Shown one piece after another: positions 15,930 through 23,221 of a DNA stretch of 64,000 bases. The notes under the pieces were generated by a model. The model was not told the origin of the DNA and did no database searches. It worked only from the letters and a program-made list of their open reading frames with translations. The first letter of the stretch is position 1; every line of letters begins with the position of its first letter. The position numbers were made by a program, and so were the translations under genes. Source of the DNA: Breoghania sp037026715 (GTDB taxonomy: Bacteria; Pseudomonadota; Alphaproteobacteria; Rhizobiales; Stappiaceae); the NCBI RefSeq assembly GCF_037026715.1, contig NZ_JBANCG010000008.1, positions 248,001 through 312,000 of the forward strand, in the 5' to 3' direction.

Positions 15930-17603
15930 ATGCCGCACCGCCAGACGCCTGCGTGGCACCTATTCGTGCCCAAACTCATCACCGTGCTTCGCGAGGGCTA
16001 CTCGTTCGGCCATTTCCGCGCCGACGTGACCGCCGGGCTGACCGTCGCCATCGTCGCGCTGCCGCTCGCCATGGCGCTGGCCATCGCGTCGGGCGCCACG
16101 CCCGACAAGGGGCTGATCACCTCCGTCATCGCCGGTTTCCTGATCTCCGCGCTCGGCGGCTCGCGCTTCCAGATCGGCGGACCGACCGGCGCATTCGTCG
16201 TGGTCGTCTACAACGTCATCGCCCAGCACGGTTATGACGGGCTGGTGCTGGCCACCGCCATGGCCGGGCTCTTTCTGGTCGCCGCCGGGGTCTTCCGCCT
16301 CGGCACCTTCGTCAAGTACATCCCCGAGCCCGTCGTCACCGGCTTCACCGCCGGCATCGCCGTCATCATCTTCTCAAGCCAGATCAAGGACCTGTTCGGC
16401 CTTTCGATGGAAAGCGTGCCGGCCGAGTTCGTGGCCAAGTGGGAGGCCTTCTGGGCCGCGCGCGACACGCTCTCGCCCGACAACATGATCATCGCCTTCG
16501 GCGCGCTGGCGCTGATCATCGTCATCCGCCGTCTGCGCCCGAGATGGCCGGCCTTCCTCATCGCCGTCACCGTCGCCTCGCTCGCCGCCTCCGCGCTGTC
16601 GCTGCCGGTCGATACCATCGGCTCGCGCTTCGGCGCCCTGCCGCGTTCGTTGCCCTTGCCGGAAATGCCCGCCGTCTCGCTCGCCCGGCTCACCGAGCTG
16701 CTGCCCTCCGCGCTCACCATCGCGTTTCTGGCCGGCGTGGAAAGCCTGCTGTCGGCCGTCGTCGCCGACGGCATGACCGGCCGGCACCACCGCTCCAACT
16801 GCGAACTGGTCGCCCAGGGCGTCGCCAACATGGGCTCGGCGCTGTTCGGCGGGCTGCCAGCGACGGGTGCCATCGCGCGCACGGCCACCAACATCCGCAC
16901 TGGCGCGCGCTCGCCCGTCTCCGGCATGCTTCACGCAGTCTTCGTGCTGGCCTTCATGCTGTTTCTCGCGCCGCTTGCCGAATTCATCCCTCTGGCGAGC
17001 CTCGCTGCCGTCCTCGTCATCGTGGCGTGGAACATGAGCGAGCTCGACAAGATGCGCCAGCTCCTGCGTGCGCCCTTCGACGAGCGCATCATCCTTCTCG
17101 TCACGCTGGGGCTGACGGTGCTGGTCGACCTCACCGTCGCCATCGAGGTCGGCGTCGTCATGGCGGCTATGGCCTTCATGCACCGCATGTCGCAAGCGGT
17201 CGCCGTCAAGCTCGGCGTATCGGCGATCGAGGAGGAGGTCGACGATTTCGCAGATCCGCTTCCCGCCAACGACCAGCGTCAGGCGCTGCCGGAGGGGGTG
17301 GAGGTCTTCCAGCTGCGCGGGCCGCTGTTCTTCGGCGCCGCCTCGCGGCTCGGCGAGGTTCTGGAGCGCGCAGGCCCCACGCCGCCGGTGTTCATCCTGC
17401 GCATGCGCGAGGTGCCGCTCATCGATGCCACCGGCGTCGGCGCGCTCACCCATTTCGTGGAACGTTGTGCTGCGCGCGGCACCCGCGTCATCGTCACCGG
17501 CATCCAGGAGCAGCCGCTGGCGATCCTGAACCAGATGGGCCTCGCCCGCCGGCTGGAATTCGCCGAGAACTTCGAGGTGGCCAAGGCCCTCGTCACCGCC
17601 TGA
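15930..17603 (+). CDS. SulP family inorganic anion transporter with STAS domain
   Basis: The 557-residue inner-membrane protein has a SulP transport core of 10-14 hydrophobic segments (about residues 15-420) with the family motifs GLTVAIVALPLAMALAIASG, QIGGPTGAFVVVVYNVI, and GGLPATGAIARTATNIRTGARSPVSG, then a C-terminal STAS domain (about residues 440-555: VFQLRGPLFFGAASRLGEVL and MREVPLIDATGVGALTHF). It would move sulfate, bicarbonate or another small anion. No adjacent carbonic anhydrase or cys gene reveals the substrate. Confidence 0.93.
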   Translation: MPHRQTPAWHLFVPKLITVLREGYSFGHFRADVTAGLTVAIVALPLAMALAIASGATPDKGLITSVIAGFLISALGGSRFQIGGPTGAFVVVVYNVIAQHGYDGLVLATAMAGLFLVAAGVFRLGTFVKYIPEPVVTGFTAGIAVIIFSSQIKDLFGLSMESVPAEFVAKWEAFWAARDTLSPDNMIIAFGALALIIVIRRLRPRWPAFLIAVTVASLAASALSLPVDTIGSRFGALPRSLPLPEMPAVSLARLTELLPSALTIAFLAGVESLLSAVVADGMTGRHHRSNCELVAQGVANMGSALFGGLPATGAIARTATNIRTGARSPVSGMLHAVFVLAFMLFLAPLAEFIPLASLAAVLVIVAWNMSELDKMRQLLRAPFDERIILLVTLGLTVLVDLTVAIEVGVVMAAMAFMHRMSQAVAVKLGVSAIEEEVDDFADPLPANDQRQALPEGVEVFQLRGPLFFGAASRLGEVLERAGPTPPVFILRMREVPLIDATGVGALTHFVERCAARGTRVIVTGIQEQPLAILNQMGLARRLEFAENFEVAKALVTA

Positions 17604-18006
17604 CCGGCAGGGCACTCTCGCGGAAATTGACATGTGTCTACATGACAACATCGCCCGCGATTTGCCCAATTCGACCACATTGTGACCGCAATCACGGCTT
17701 GTCCGGCGGCTTCTTCTTTAACAAGATCGAAACCGAACCAGCCTTACCGTCGCAATCCGTTGTGTCGAGTTGGTGCGGACATCGGTCCGCGCGCCGCAGG
17801 GCCCGTTGCAAGGTGGCGGAGCGGGGCGCGACCGGTGCGGCCGGCAGGCTTGTTCGGGAGGACCCGTCGCGGGGGCTTTGCCTGCGCGACCGCTCTCGGG
17901 CGCAATGGTTCCGGCAGTGTAAGGCATGAATTCCGGTCGCACGGAAGGCGCGAGGCGCCGTCGGCCGCGGCAGGGCGAATATGGGCGATTTTCAAAGGGG
18001 AATGGG
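17604..18006. other. Intergenic region upstream of the L,D-transpeptidase gene
   Basis: About 400 bases without a convincing gene. The left end holds a small dyad (CATGT, GTCT, ACATG at 17631-17644) next to a TTGACA, but no matching -10 at good distance. The rest is GC-rich and shows no clear structure. Confidence 0.45.
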
Positions 18007-18603
18007 ATGCGCAAGCTTCTCACGATAGCGGCGGCCCTGACGGTCGGCGGCATGATGGCGGCCTCCTCGGCCGCCGCATATACGAAGGTCTTCGATCCGG
18101 CGACGCGGACATGGATGAAGATCGGACCGGGCGCGCACAGCGGCAAGTCGCCGATCGACAAGAAGGTCGTCGCCTATGACGGCGGCCAGGCGCCGGGCAC
18201 GGTGATCATCGACACCGGCGAGCGCCGGCTCTACTACGTGATGCCGGGCGGCCGCGCCATGAAGTACGGCATCGGCGTCGGCCGTGAAGGCTTCCAGTGG
18301 GCGGGCACCAAGCACATCTCCCGCAAGGCGGAATGGCCGGGCTGGACGCCGCCGCCGCAGATGGTCGCGCGTGAGCGGCGCAAGGGGCGCCACCTGCCGG
18401 CCTATATGGAAGGCGGTCCGAACAACCCGCTCGGCGCGCGCGCCATGTATCTCGGCTCCTCGCTCTACCGCATTCACGGCTCCAACGAGCCCTGGACCAT
18501 CGGTCAGGCGGTCTCGTCGGGCTGCATCCGCATGGCCAACGAGGACGTCATCGACCTTTACGACCGCGTCGACGTCGGCGCCAAGGTCATCGTCAAGCGC
18601 TGA
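18007..18603 (+). CDS. L,D-transpeptidase (YkuD domain)
   Basis: The 198-residue exported enzyme would form 3-3 crosslinks in peptidoglycan or attach proteins to it. A signal peptide is evident (LLTIAAALTVGGMMAASSAAA, to about residue 22). The YkuD catalytic motif is complete: HGSNEPWTIGQAVSSGCIRM with the His and Cys near residues 158 and 177. The start at 18007 follows an AAAGGGGAA ribosome-binding site by suitable spacing. A strong terminator follows, so the gene is probably transcribed alone. Confidence 0.94.
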   Translation: MRKLLTIAAALTVGGMMAASSAAAYTKVFDPATRTWMKIGPGAHSGKSPIDKKVVAYDGGQAPGTVIIDTGERRLYYVMPGGRAMKYGIGVGREGFQWAGTKHISRKAEWPGWTPPPQMVARERRKGRHLPAYMEGGPNNPLGARAMYLGSSLYRIHGSNEPWTIGQAVSSGCIRMANEDVIDLYDRVDVGAKVIVKR

Positions 18604-18623
18604 ACGCGCCGCATTCGGTTTTG

Positions 18624-18660
18624 AAAGCCGCGGGCCCCGACCGGAGCCCGCGGCTTTTTC
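18624..18660 (+). terminator. Rho-independent terminator after the L,D-transpeptidase gene
   Basis: AAAGCCGCGGGC (18624-18635) pairs perfectly with GCCCGCGGCTTT (18645-18656), a 12-bp stem with a 9-base loop ending in a T-run. It starts about 20 bases after the stop codon. Confidence 0.92.
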
Positions 18661-18754
18661 GTTTTCGCGGCCAGCAGGTCGTTGAGGCGGGAACACTCGC
18701 CGCCCGCCGTCGCGCCGGGCGGTTTCGCGATGAGAACAGGCTGAAGAAAACGCT

Positions 18755-19687
18755 CTAGACGCGTCTGCGCGCACCCGCCAGCAAGGTGACGATCATGCCC
18801 GTGGAGACGACAGCGATGCTGACGATCGCAAACGCGCTCGGCACCTCGCCCAGCAGCACGGCGGCCCAGACCGTCGCGAACCCCGGTACCAGTGCCGCGA
18901 AGGTGGATCCGGCGATCGCGCCCAGTGCGCGGACCGCGGTGGAATAGAAGAACAGCGCCCCGACGGAGACCAGAATGCCCTGATAGATCGCCTGGGTGGC
19001 GATCACGTCGAGCGGAACGTGGACGATCGCCGTTCCCTTCAGCCAGAGATAGACTGGCCACAGGCACACCGCCGACCAGAAGGAGACGAGCGCGGTCGCC
19101 TTCATCGCGGAGATTCCGGTCTCCTTAGTGGTGACCGTGAAGCCCGCCCACAAGAGCGCGCCCAGCAGAAACAGCAGGTAGGCGCCGAGCGGGCTCGCGC
19201 CGTCCTCCAGCAGGCTCGTCGCCCCCATCATGGTGACGCCGACGACGATGACCGCCACGCCCGCAAGCACGGCGCGGGGCGGCAGTCTGCGGTAGAGCAG
19301 CGAGACGAGCAGCGTCGACAGCCCCACCATCATCGGCGGCGTCACGGCAGCGAAGAGCCGGACCGGCGCCGAACTCAGACCTTGCGCGATCGTGAGGATG
19401 TAGGGAACGCCGATTCCCGCCACCATCAGCACGACCGCCCCCACCGGGCGGAAGCCGAAGCCGTGCTTCATCAGATACGGCAAGGTGACGAGGGCGGCGA
19501 CGGTGAAGCGGATGAAGGCGACATCCCAGGCATCGAGGCTCTGGCTGGTCACCCCCAGACGGGTGACGACCGGGAACCCGCCCCAGATAAGCGCCGCGCA
19601 CAATCCGCTCAACACGCCCATCGTGACGGGTGAAGCCCCCCTGAAGGGGAGCTTCGAGGCCGCATGCTTTGCGGGTGCCGCCCTCAC
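18755..19687 (-). CDS. EamA/DMT family exporter
   Basis: The 310-residue inner-membrane protein has ten predicted hydrophobic segments in two EamA repeats (first starting GVLSGLCAALIWGGFPVVTR, second GAYLLFLLGALLWAGFTVTT). EamA proteins usually export amino acids or other small metabolites. It begins three bases after the stop codon of the cupin_8 gene upstream, so it is almost certainly in one operon with it. The start could be 19687 or the later ATG at 19621, where the first membrane segment begins. Confidence 0.9.
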   Translation of the reverse strand: MRAAPAKHAASKLPFRGASPVTMGVLSGLCAALIWGGFPVVTRLGVTSQSLDAWDVAFIRFTVAALVTLPYLMKHGFGFRPVGAVVLMVAGIGVPYILTIAQGLSSAPVRLFAAVTPPMMVGLSTLLVSLLYRRLPPRAVLAGVAVIVVGVTMMGATSLLEDGASPLGAYLLFLLGALLWAGFTVTTKETGISAMKATALVSFWSAVCLWPVYLWLKGTAIVHVPLDVIATQAIYQGILVSVGALFFYSTAVRALGAIAGSTFAALVPGFATVWAAVLLGEVPSAFAIVSIAVVSTGMIVTLLAGARRRV

Positions 19688-19690
19688 GCC

Positions 19691-20710
19691 TCAGTGACCG
19701 ATCCGCACCGAGGCGGACCGTCCTTTCCTGAGATAGGCGTATTCCAGATCGTTGAGCAGCATCTGCGCCCGGTTGAGATGGCGCGAGGCGTAGCTGATGG
19801 AGGTGATGAAATGGGCCATTTCCTCCGTGTCGGCCGTCACATCCGCGCCGATGCCGGCCTTGGTGAGGTCGAGCTGGGGGCGTTCGGCGATGGCGTTGAG
19901 ATAGGTGTCGTCGATGACGCGGAAGGCGGCCCCAACCGAAAGGCCCTTGCCGTTCAGCACCTTGTGCCATTCGAACGGCGGGTTGATGAGCACGTCTCCC
20001 GGCTCCAGGTACACCGTATCGGCGTTGAACTCGCCCGCAGGCGCCTCGCGACCACTGGAGGTGGGAAACATCAGGTCGTAGTCGCGATACTGATCGCCGA
20101 TCGCGGGCGGGCGGGTGCTCCACTTCTTGATGCCGGCGATCATGACGAAGACGTTCATGGTCGGGAACATGTGCCAGTCGCTGCCCACCGCGCCGGTGCC
20201 CGGCTCGCCGAATTCCTCCGTGGAGTAGCCCAGGAACATGTGACCGGAGGTGCGCCAACCCTCGACCTGCAGCCACGGTGTCGAGAAGATCTCGGAATGC
20301 ACCAGCCGGAAGAGGTCCTTGCCCCACGGATAGGGATCGCTGTAGCCCGACGAGATGGTGCCGAGATGGGAGTAGGTGTCCGCATTCTCGTTGAAGATGT
20401 CGTCCAGGAACTCGCTCGCGGGACCGACGCGCCCCGTCACGTAGTTGTAGTCGGACGAGCCGTCCTTGCCGCGCATGGAGACACTGCCGGTCCCGCTACG
20501 CTTGCGCCACTGCACCTCCAGGGAGGTCGGCACCCGCTCGAAGAAATCGCGCTTCGTGAACCGGTCGTCGACGGGCACGAGCCCGCGCAGCAGCGCCGGC
20601 TTGGAGAAATTGTCGGTGTAGGCCACCGCCTTCTCCATTGTCAGAACCCCTTCGTGGTCCTGCTCGGAGATGATATTGGCAAATTTGTTTTTGAGAATAT
20701 CGTGAAACAT
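19691..20710 (-). CDS. Cupin_8/JmjC-like protein with altered iron site
   Basis: The 339-residue protein resembles the cupin_8/JmjC class of Fe(II)/2-oxoglutarate oxygenases in its middle: GSDWHMFPTMNVFVMIAGIKKW (residues 176-197, in two parts GSDWHMFPTMN and VFVMIAGIKKW), PGDVLINPPFEWHKVLNG (residues 238-254). The candidate iron ligands are His180 and His249; the usual Asp two residues after the first His is Phe182. Lys195/196 sits where 2-oxoglutarate is often held. The ATG at 20710 follows AAAGGAACG by about 11 bases, favoured over an upstream TTG. It lies between the thioesterase and EamA genes in one operon. Substrate unknown; the altered site makes enzyme activity uncertain. Confidence 0.8.
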   Translation of the reverse strand: MFHDILKNKFANIISEQDHEGVLTMEKAVAYTDNFSKPALLRGLVPVDDRFTKRDFFERVPTSLEVQWRKRSGTGSVSMRGKDGSSDYNYVTGRVGPASEFLDDIFNENADTYSHLGTISSGYSDPYPWGKDLFRLVHSEIFSTPWLQVEGWRTSGHMFLGYSTEEFGEPGTGAVGSDWHMFPTMNVFVMIAGIKKWSTRPPAIGDQYRDYDLMFPTSSGREAPAGEFNADTVYLEPGDVLINPPFEWHKVLNGKGLSVGAAFRVIDDTYLNAIAERPQLDLTKAGIGADVTADTEEMAHFITSISYASRHLNRAQMLLNDLEYAYLRKGRSASVRIGH

Positions 20711-20792
20711 GGCGCACTCGTTCCTTTCGTATGAAGTCTTCAAAGGATGAACGGAACAAAACGTTCCGTCTCTTGAGCGTGCCTCCGGAAAT

Positions 20793-21314
20793 CTAATTAT
20801 GATATTGTTTCAGATATGCTTTCATTTCCTCTGAAAGAGGCTTTCCCTTTTCGGTCACATCGTCCACCTGCACGATCACGGTTCGCCCGTTGGCGGCATG
20901 GGTGCCGTCCTGCAGGATCCGCTGAAACAGTTCGATCGAGCTCTTGCCGATCCGCGTCACGCTCGTTTCGATGGTGACCGTGCCCGGCCAGAACAGCGGG
21001 CTCAGATATTCCAGCGAAAGGGTCGCGATGACGAAGGACGCGCCCGTGCAATGCCGGCGCGCCTCCGCCGCATAGAGGATTTCGACGCGCCCGGTTTCCA
21101 GAAACGTGGAGAAGACGGCGTTGTTGACATGGCCCTGCCGGTCGGTATCGCCGTAACGGATCTTGTCGGTGGTGACGTAGCACTTGCGGCGGCCTTCGCC
21201 CGCGGCCTGCTCCTTTTCGCGATCAGGCCCGCGTTCTGGCTCACGCCCCTTCGGGTCCTCGGCTGCCTCCGGGCGGGCGGCATCCACAGTCAGACCGTCG
21301 GCTCCTTCCGCCAT
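20793..21314 (-). CDS. Acyl-CoA thioesterase-like protein (hot-dog fold)
   Basis: The 173-residue protein is a 4-hydroxybenzoyl-CoA thioesterase-type hot-dog domain (about residues 45-165): DKIRYGDTDRQGHVNNAVF carries the catalytic Asp region, then FLETGRVE, ATLSLEYLSPLFWPGTVTIE and IVQVDDVTEKGKPL. The first 45 residues are charged and low in complexity, without a signal. The ATG at 21314 follows GGGAAAGAG; a GTG just before it is possible. It is the first gene of the three-gene operon with the cupin_8 and EamA genes, divergent from a TetR regulator. Confidence 0.87.
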   Translation of the reverse strand: MAEGADGLTVDAARPEAAEDPKGREPERGPDREKEQAAGEGRRKCYVTTDKIRYGDTDRQGHVNNAVFSTFLETGRVEILYAAEARRHCTGASFVIATLSLEYLSPLFWPGTVTIETSVTRIGKSSIELFQRILQDGTHAANGRTVIVQVDDVTEKGKPLSEEMKAYLKQYHN

Positions 21315-21352
21315 CACACCACTCTTTCCCGACAGGTCTTTCCGTCTTTGCC

Positions 21353-21364
21353 GAAAGATCTTTC
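21353..21364. promoter_or_regulatory. 12-bp perfect palindrome upstream of the thioesterase gene
   Basis: GAAAGATCTTTC is a perfect dyad 39 bases upstream of the thioesterase start, in the leader or promoter of that operon. It differs in sequence from the TetR-type dyad at 21448-21481, so it may be a site for another factor or chance. Confidence 0.4.
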
Positions 21365-21447
21365 CAGACCGCGCCCTTCACGAACGCCGCAAAACCGTCA
21401 TTTTCCGGCCATTCGCCGGATGAAATCCGCTAAACAATCGCCTATCT

Positions 21448-21481
21448 TTGACAAGGGTATCAAACTTGATATTGCCGTCAA
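21448..21481. promoter_or_regulatory. Two-part dyad operator in the TetR/thioesterase divergent promoter
   Basis: An inner dyad TATCAA-AC-TTGATA (21458-21471) is nested exactly symmetrically inside an outer dyad TTGAC (21448-21452) and GTCAA (21477-21481); both share a centre at 21464.5. The outer left arm is also the start of a TTGACA -35-like hexamer. Position, 28 bases before the TetR start, fits autoregulation and control of the divergent operon. Confidence 0.7.
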
Positions 21482-21508
21482 GGCAAAACTTCCGCTGGGA
21501 GAGGACGC

Positions 21509-22093
21509 ATGGTCGGGGTTCGGCAATTCGACGAGACGCGCGTCATCCGGGAGGCGTTGCGCCTGTTTTCCGAGCGCGGCCTGTCCGGCACCACGATGGG
21601 GGATCTGGCGCAGGCAAGTGGCGTCTTGCGCGGCTCGCTCTACAACGCCTACGGCGGCAAGGACGAGATCTTCATCCTCGCCTTCGAGAGCTACACCCGC
21701 GAGGTGCTCACCCGCTTTCGCGAGGCGCTGGACCGGCCGACATTGCGCGAGGCGCTTCAGGGCGCCTTCACCGCCGCCATCCGCTCCATTCGCGGCAACG
21801 CGGAGCGGCGCGGCTGCCTGACCACCCGCATGGCGCTGGAGGATCATGCGCATCAAGAGCGCATCCGCGCCGGGCTGGAACATCTGCTCGGCGAACTGGA
21901 GACGATGCTGGCGCAGGCGCTTGAGCCGCTGTGCGCGGCCGGCGACAACCGGATGCCAGCGCCGGTCATGGCGAGGCTGATCGTCACCTTCACCCGCGGC
22001 CTCGCGGTCATCGACCGGATCTACGACGACGGGGCCCGGCTGAGGGGCGATGCCGATGCCTTGCTTGGACTGATGTGTCCGCAAGAGGCGTGA
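21509..22093 (+). CDS. TetR/AcrR family transcriptional regulator
   Basis: The 194-residue regulator has a typical N-terminal helix-turn-helix (ALRLFSERGLSGTTMGDLAQ then GVLRGSLYNAYGGKDEIF, about residues 14-55) and a C-terminal ligand-binding domain with RGCLTTRMALEDHAHQ in its middle. It is divergent from the thioesterase/cupin_8/EamA operon and is followed 80 bases later by a LysE exporter on its own strand. The nested dyad immediately upstream is the likely operator. The start at 21509 follows GGGAGAGGACGC. Ligand unknown. Confidence 0.92.
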   Translation: MVGVRQFDETRVIREALRLFSERGLSGTTMGDLAQASGVLRGSLYNAYGGKDEIFILAFESYTREVLTRFREALDRPTLREALQGAFTAAIRSIRGNAERRGCLTTRMALEDHAHQERIRAGLEHLLGELETMLAQALEPLCAAGDNRMPAPVMARLIVTFTRGLAVIDRIYDDGARLRGDADALLGLMCPQEA

Positions 22094-22173
22094 GGGGCCA
22101 GCCCCCTCTCTCCGACTTCCCTTCCGTGACGCGGGCCTCTAGAGTGCCGGGGAACCTCTTGCCGGAAACGCCC

Positions 22174-22824
22174 ATGCACCCCTATCTGATCGAACTCGCC
22201 TCGCTGATGGCGGTCTTTTCCTTCGCCATCGTGGCGCCGGGCGCCGATACCGCCATGGTCATGCGTCAGGCGGTGCTGCACGGACGCCGCGCCGCCATCC
22301 TGACGAGCTTCGGCATCGGCACGTCGCTGCTGTTCCACGTCAGCTACACCATCCTTGGGCTGGGGCTGATCATTTCCAAGTCGATCCTGCTCTTCAACGT
22401 GATCAAGTGGGCCGGCGTCGCCTATCTCGTCTATATCGGCATCCAGTCGCTCCGCGCCGGACCGACGGTGATCTCCGTCGATTCTGGCGAGGGGGCCGGC
22501 GAGAGGACGAAGCGCGCACCGCAGGGCGCCGGCAAGGCCTTCCTGCTGGGGTTCCTCGCCAATGCGCTCAACCCCAAGCCGGTGTTCTTCTTCCTGTCGA
22601 TCTTCTCCACGCTGATCAGCCACGAGACGCCCGCCCTCATCAAGGCCGGCTACGGCCTCGTGATGGCGAGCTGCCTGATCGCGTGGTTCGTCGGCGTCTC
22701 CTACTTCCTCACCGTGCCGCGCATGCGGGCGGGCTTCGAGCGCGCCGGCAAGTGGATCAACCGCGCCAGCGGCGCCATCTTCATCGGCTTCGGCCTGAAG
22801 CTCGCCGCCGAAAAGGCCGGCTGA
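22174..22824 (+). CDS. LysE family exporter
   Basis: The 216-residue inner-membrane protein has six hydrophobic segments and the LysE/RhtB features FSFAIVAPGADTAMVMRQAV near the N terminus and FLLGFLANALNPKPVFFFLS in the middle (the NPK motif). Such proteins export amino acids or related metabolites. It follows the TetR gene on the same strand and is probably under the same control. Together with the EamA gene it brackets the operon with two exporters. Confidence 0.92.
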   Translation: MHPYLIELASLMAVFSFAIVAPGADTAMVMRQAVLHGRRAAILTSFGIGTSLLFHVSYTILGLGLIISKSILLFNVIKWAGVAYLVYIGIQSLRAGPTVISVDSGEGAGERTKRAPQGAGKAFLLGFLANALNPKPVFFFLSIFSTLISHETPALIKAGYGLVMASCLIAWFVGVSYFLTVPRMRAGFERAGKWINRASGAIFIGFGLKLAAEKAG

Positions 22825-22930
22825 ACGCGCCGCCGGCGTTACGGCCCTCCCCCGCGACATCGCCCGGCAGCGCGGGCGTGGGCTCCGACGGGAAACGGCC
22901 TAATTTTCCGCTCACGTCACCTCGCCTTCG

Positions 22931-23035
22931 GTGTCATTCCCGCGAAGGCGGGAATCCAGCATTCCAGAGGCCGCGCGGTCCAGCCCCACAACCCTATCCC
23001 GTGGTTGCTGGATCCCCGCCTGCGCGGGGATGACA
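22931..23035. repeat. Family 3 palindromic repeat, copy B
   Basis: The arms are TGTCATTCCCGCGAAGGCGG and CCGCCTGCGCGGGGATGACA, with GGAATCCAGC and GCTGGATCCCC inside. It is inverted relative to copy A (the ATTCCC half comes first). It lies in the 400-base space before the ferredoxin-like gene. Confidence 0.92.
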
Positions 23036-23221
23036 CCCAAGGGGGGGAAGAGAAGTCCTGGAACCGAGTTCTCCCACCACGCGCAGCCTCCACTCCACGC
23101 CCACCCTTCGGCTGGCAACTGCGGCACTCTTGCCCCATACTCGCCGCAACACAAAGAACTGACCGGATGCGCCCAAGCATCGGCACCCAGCAAAGCGCAA
23201 GGCGCCGTGGAGGAAGACGCG

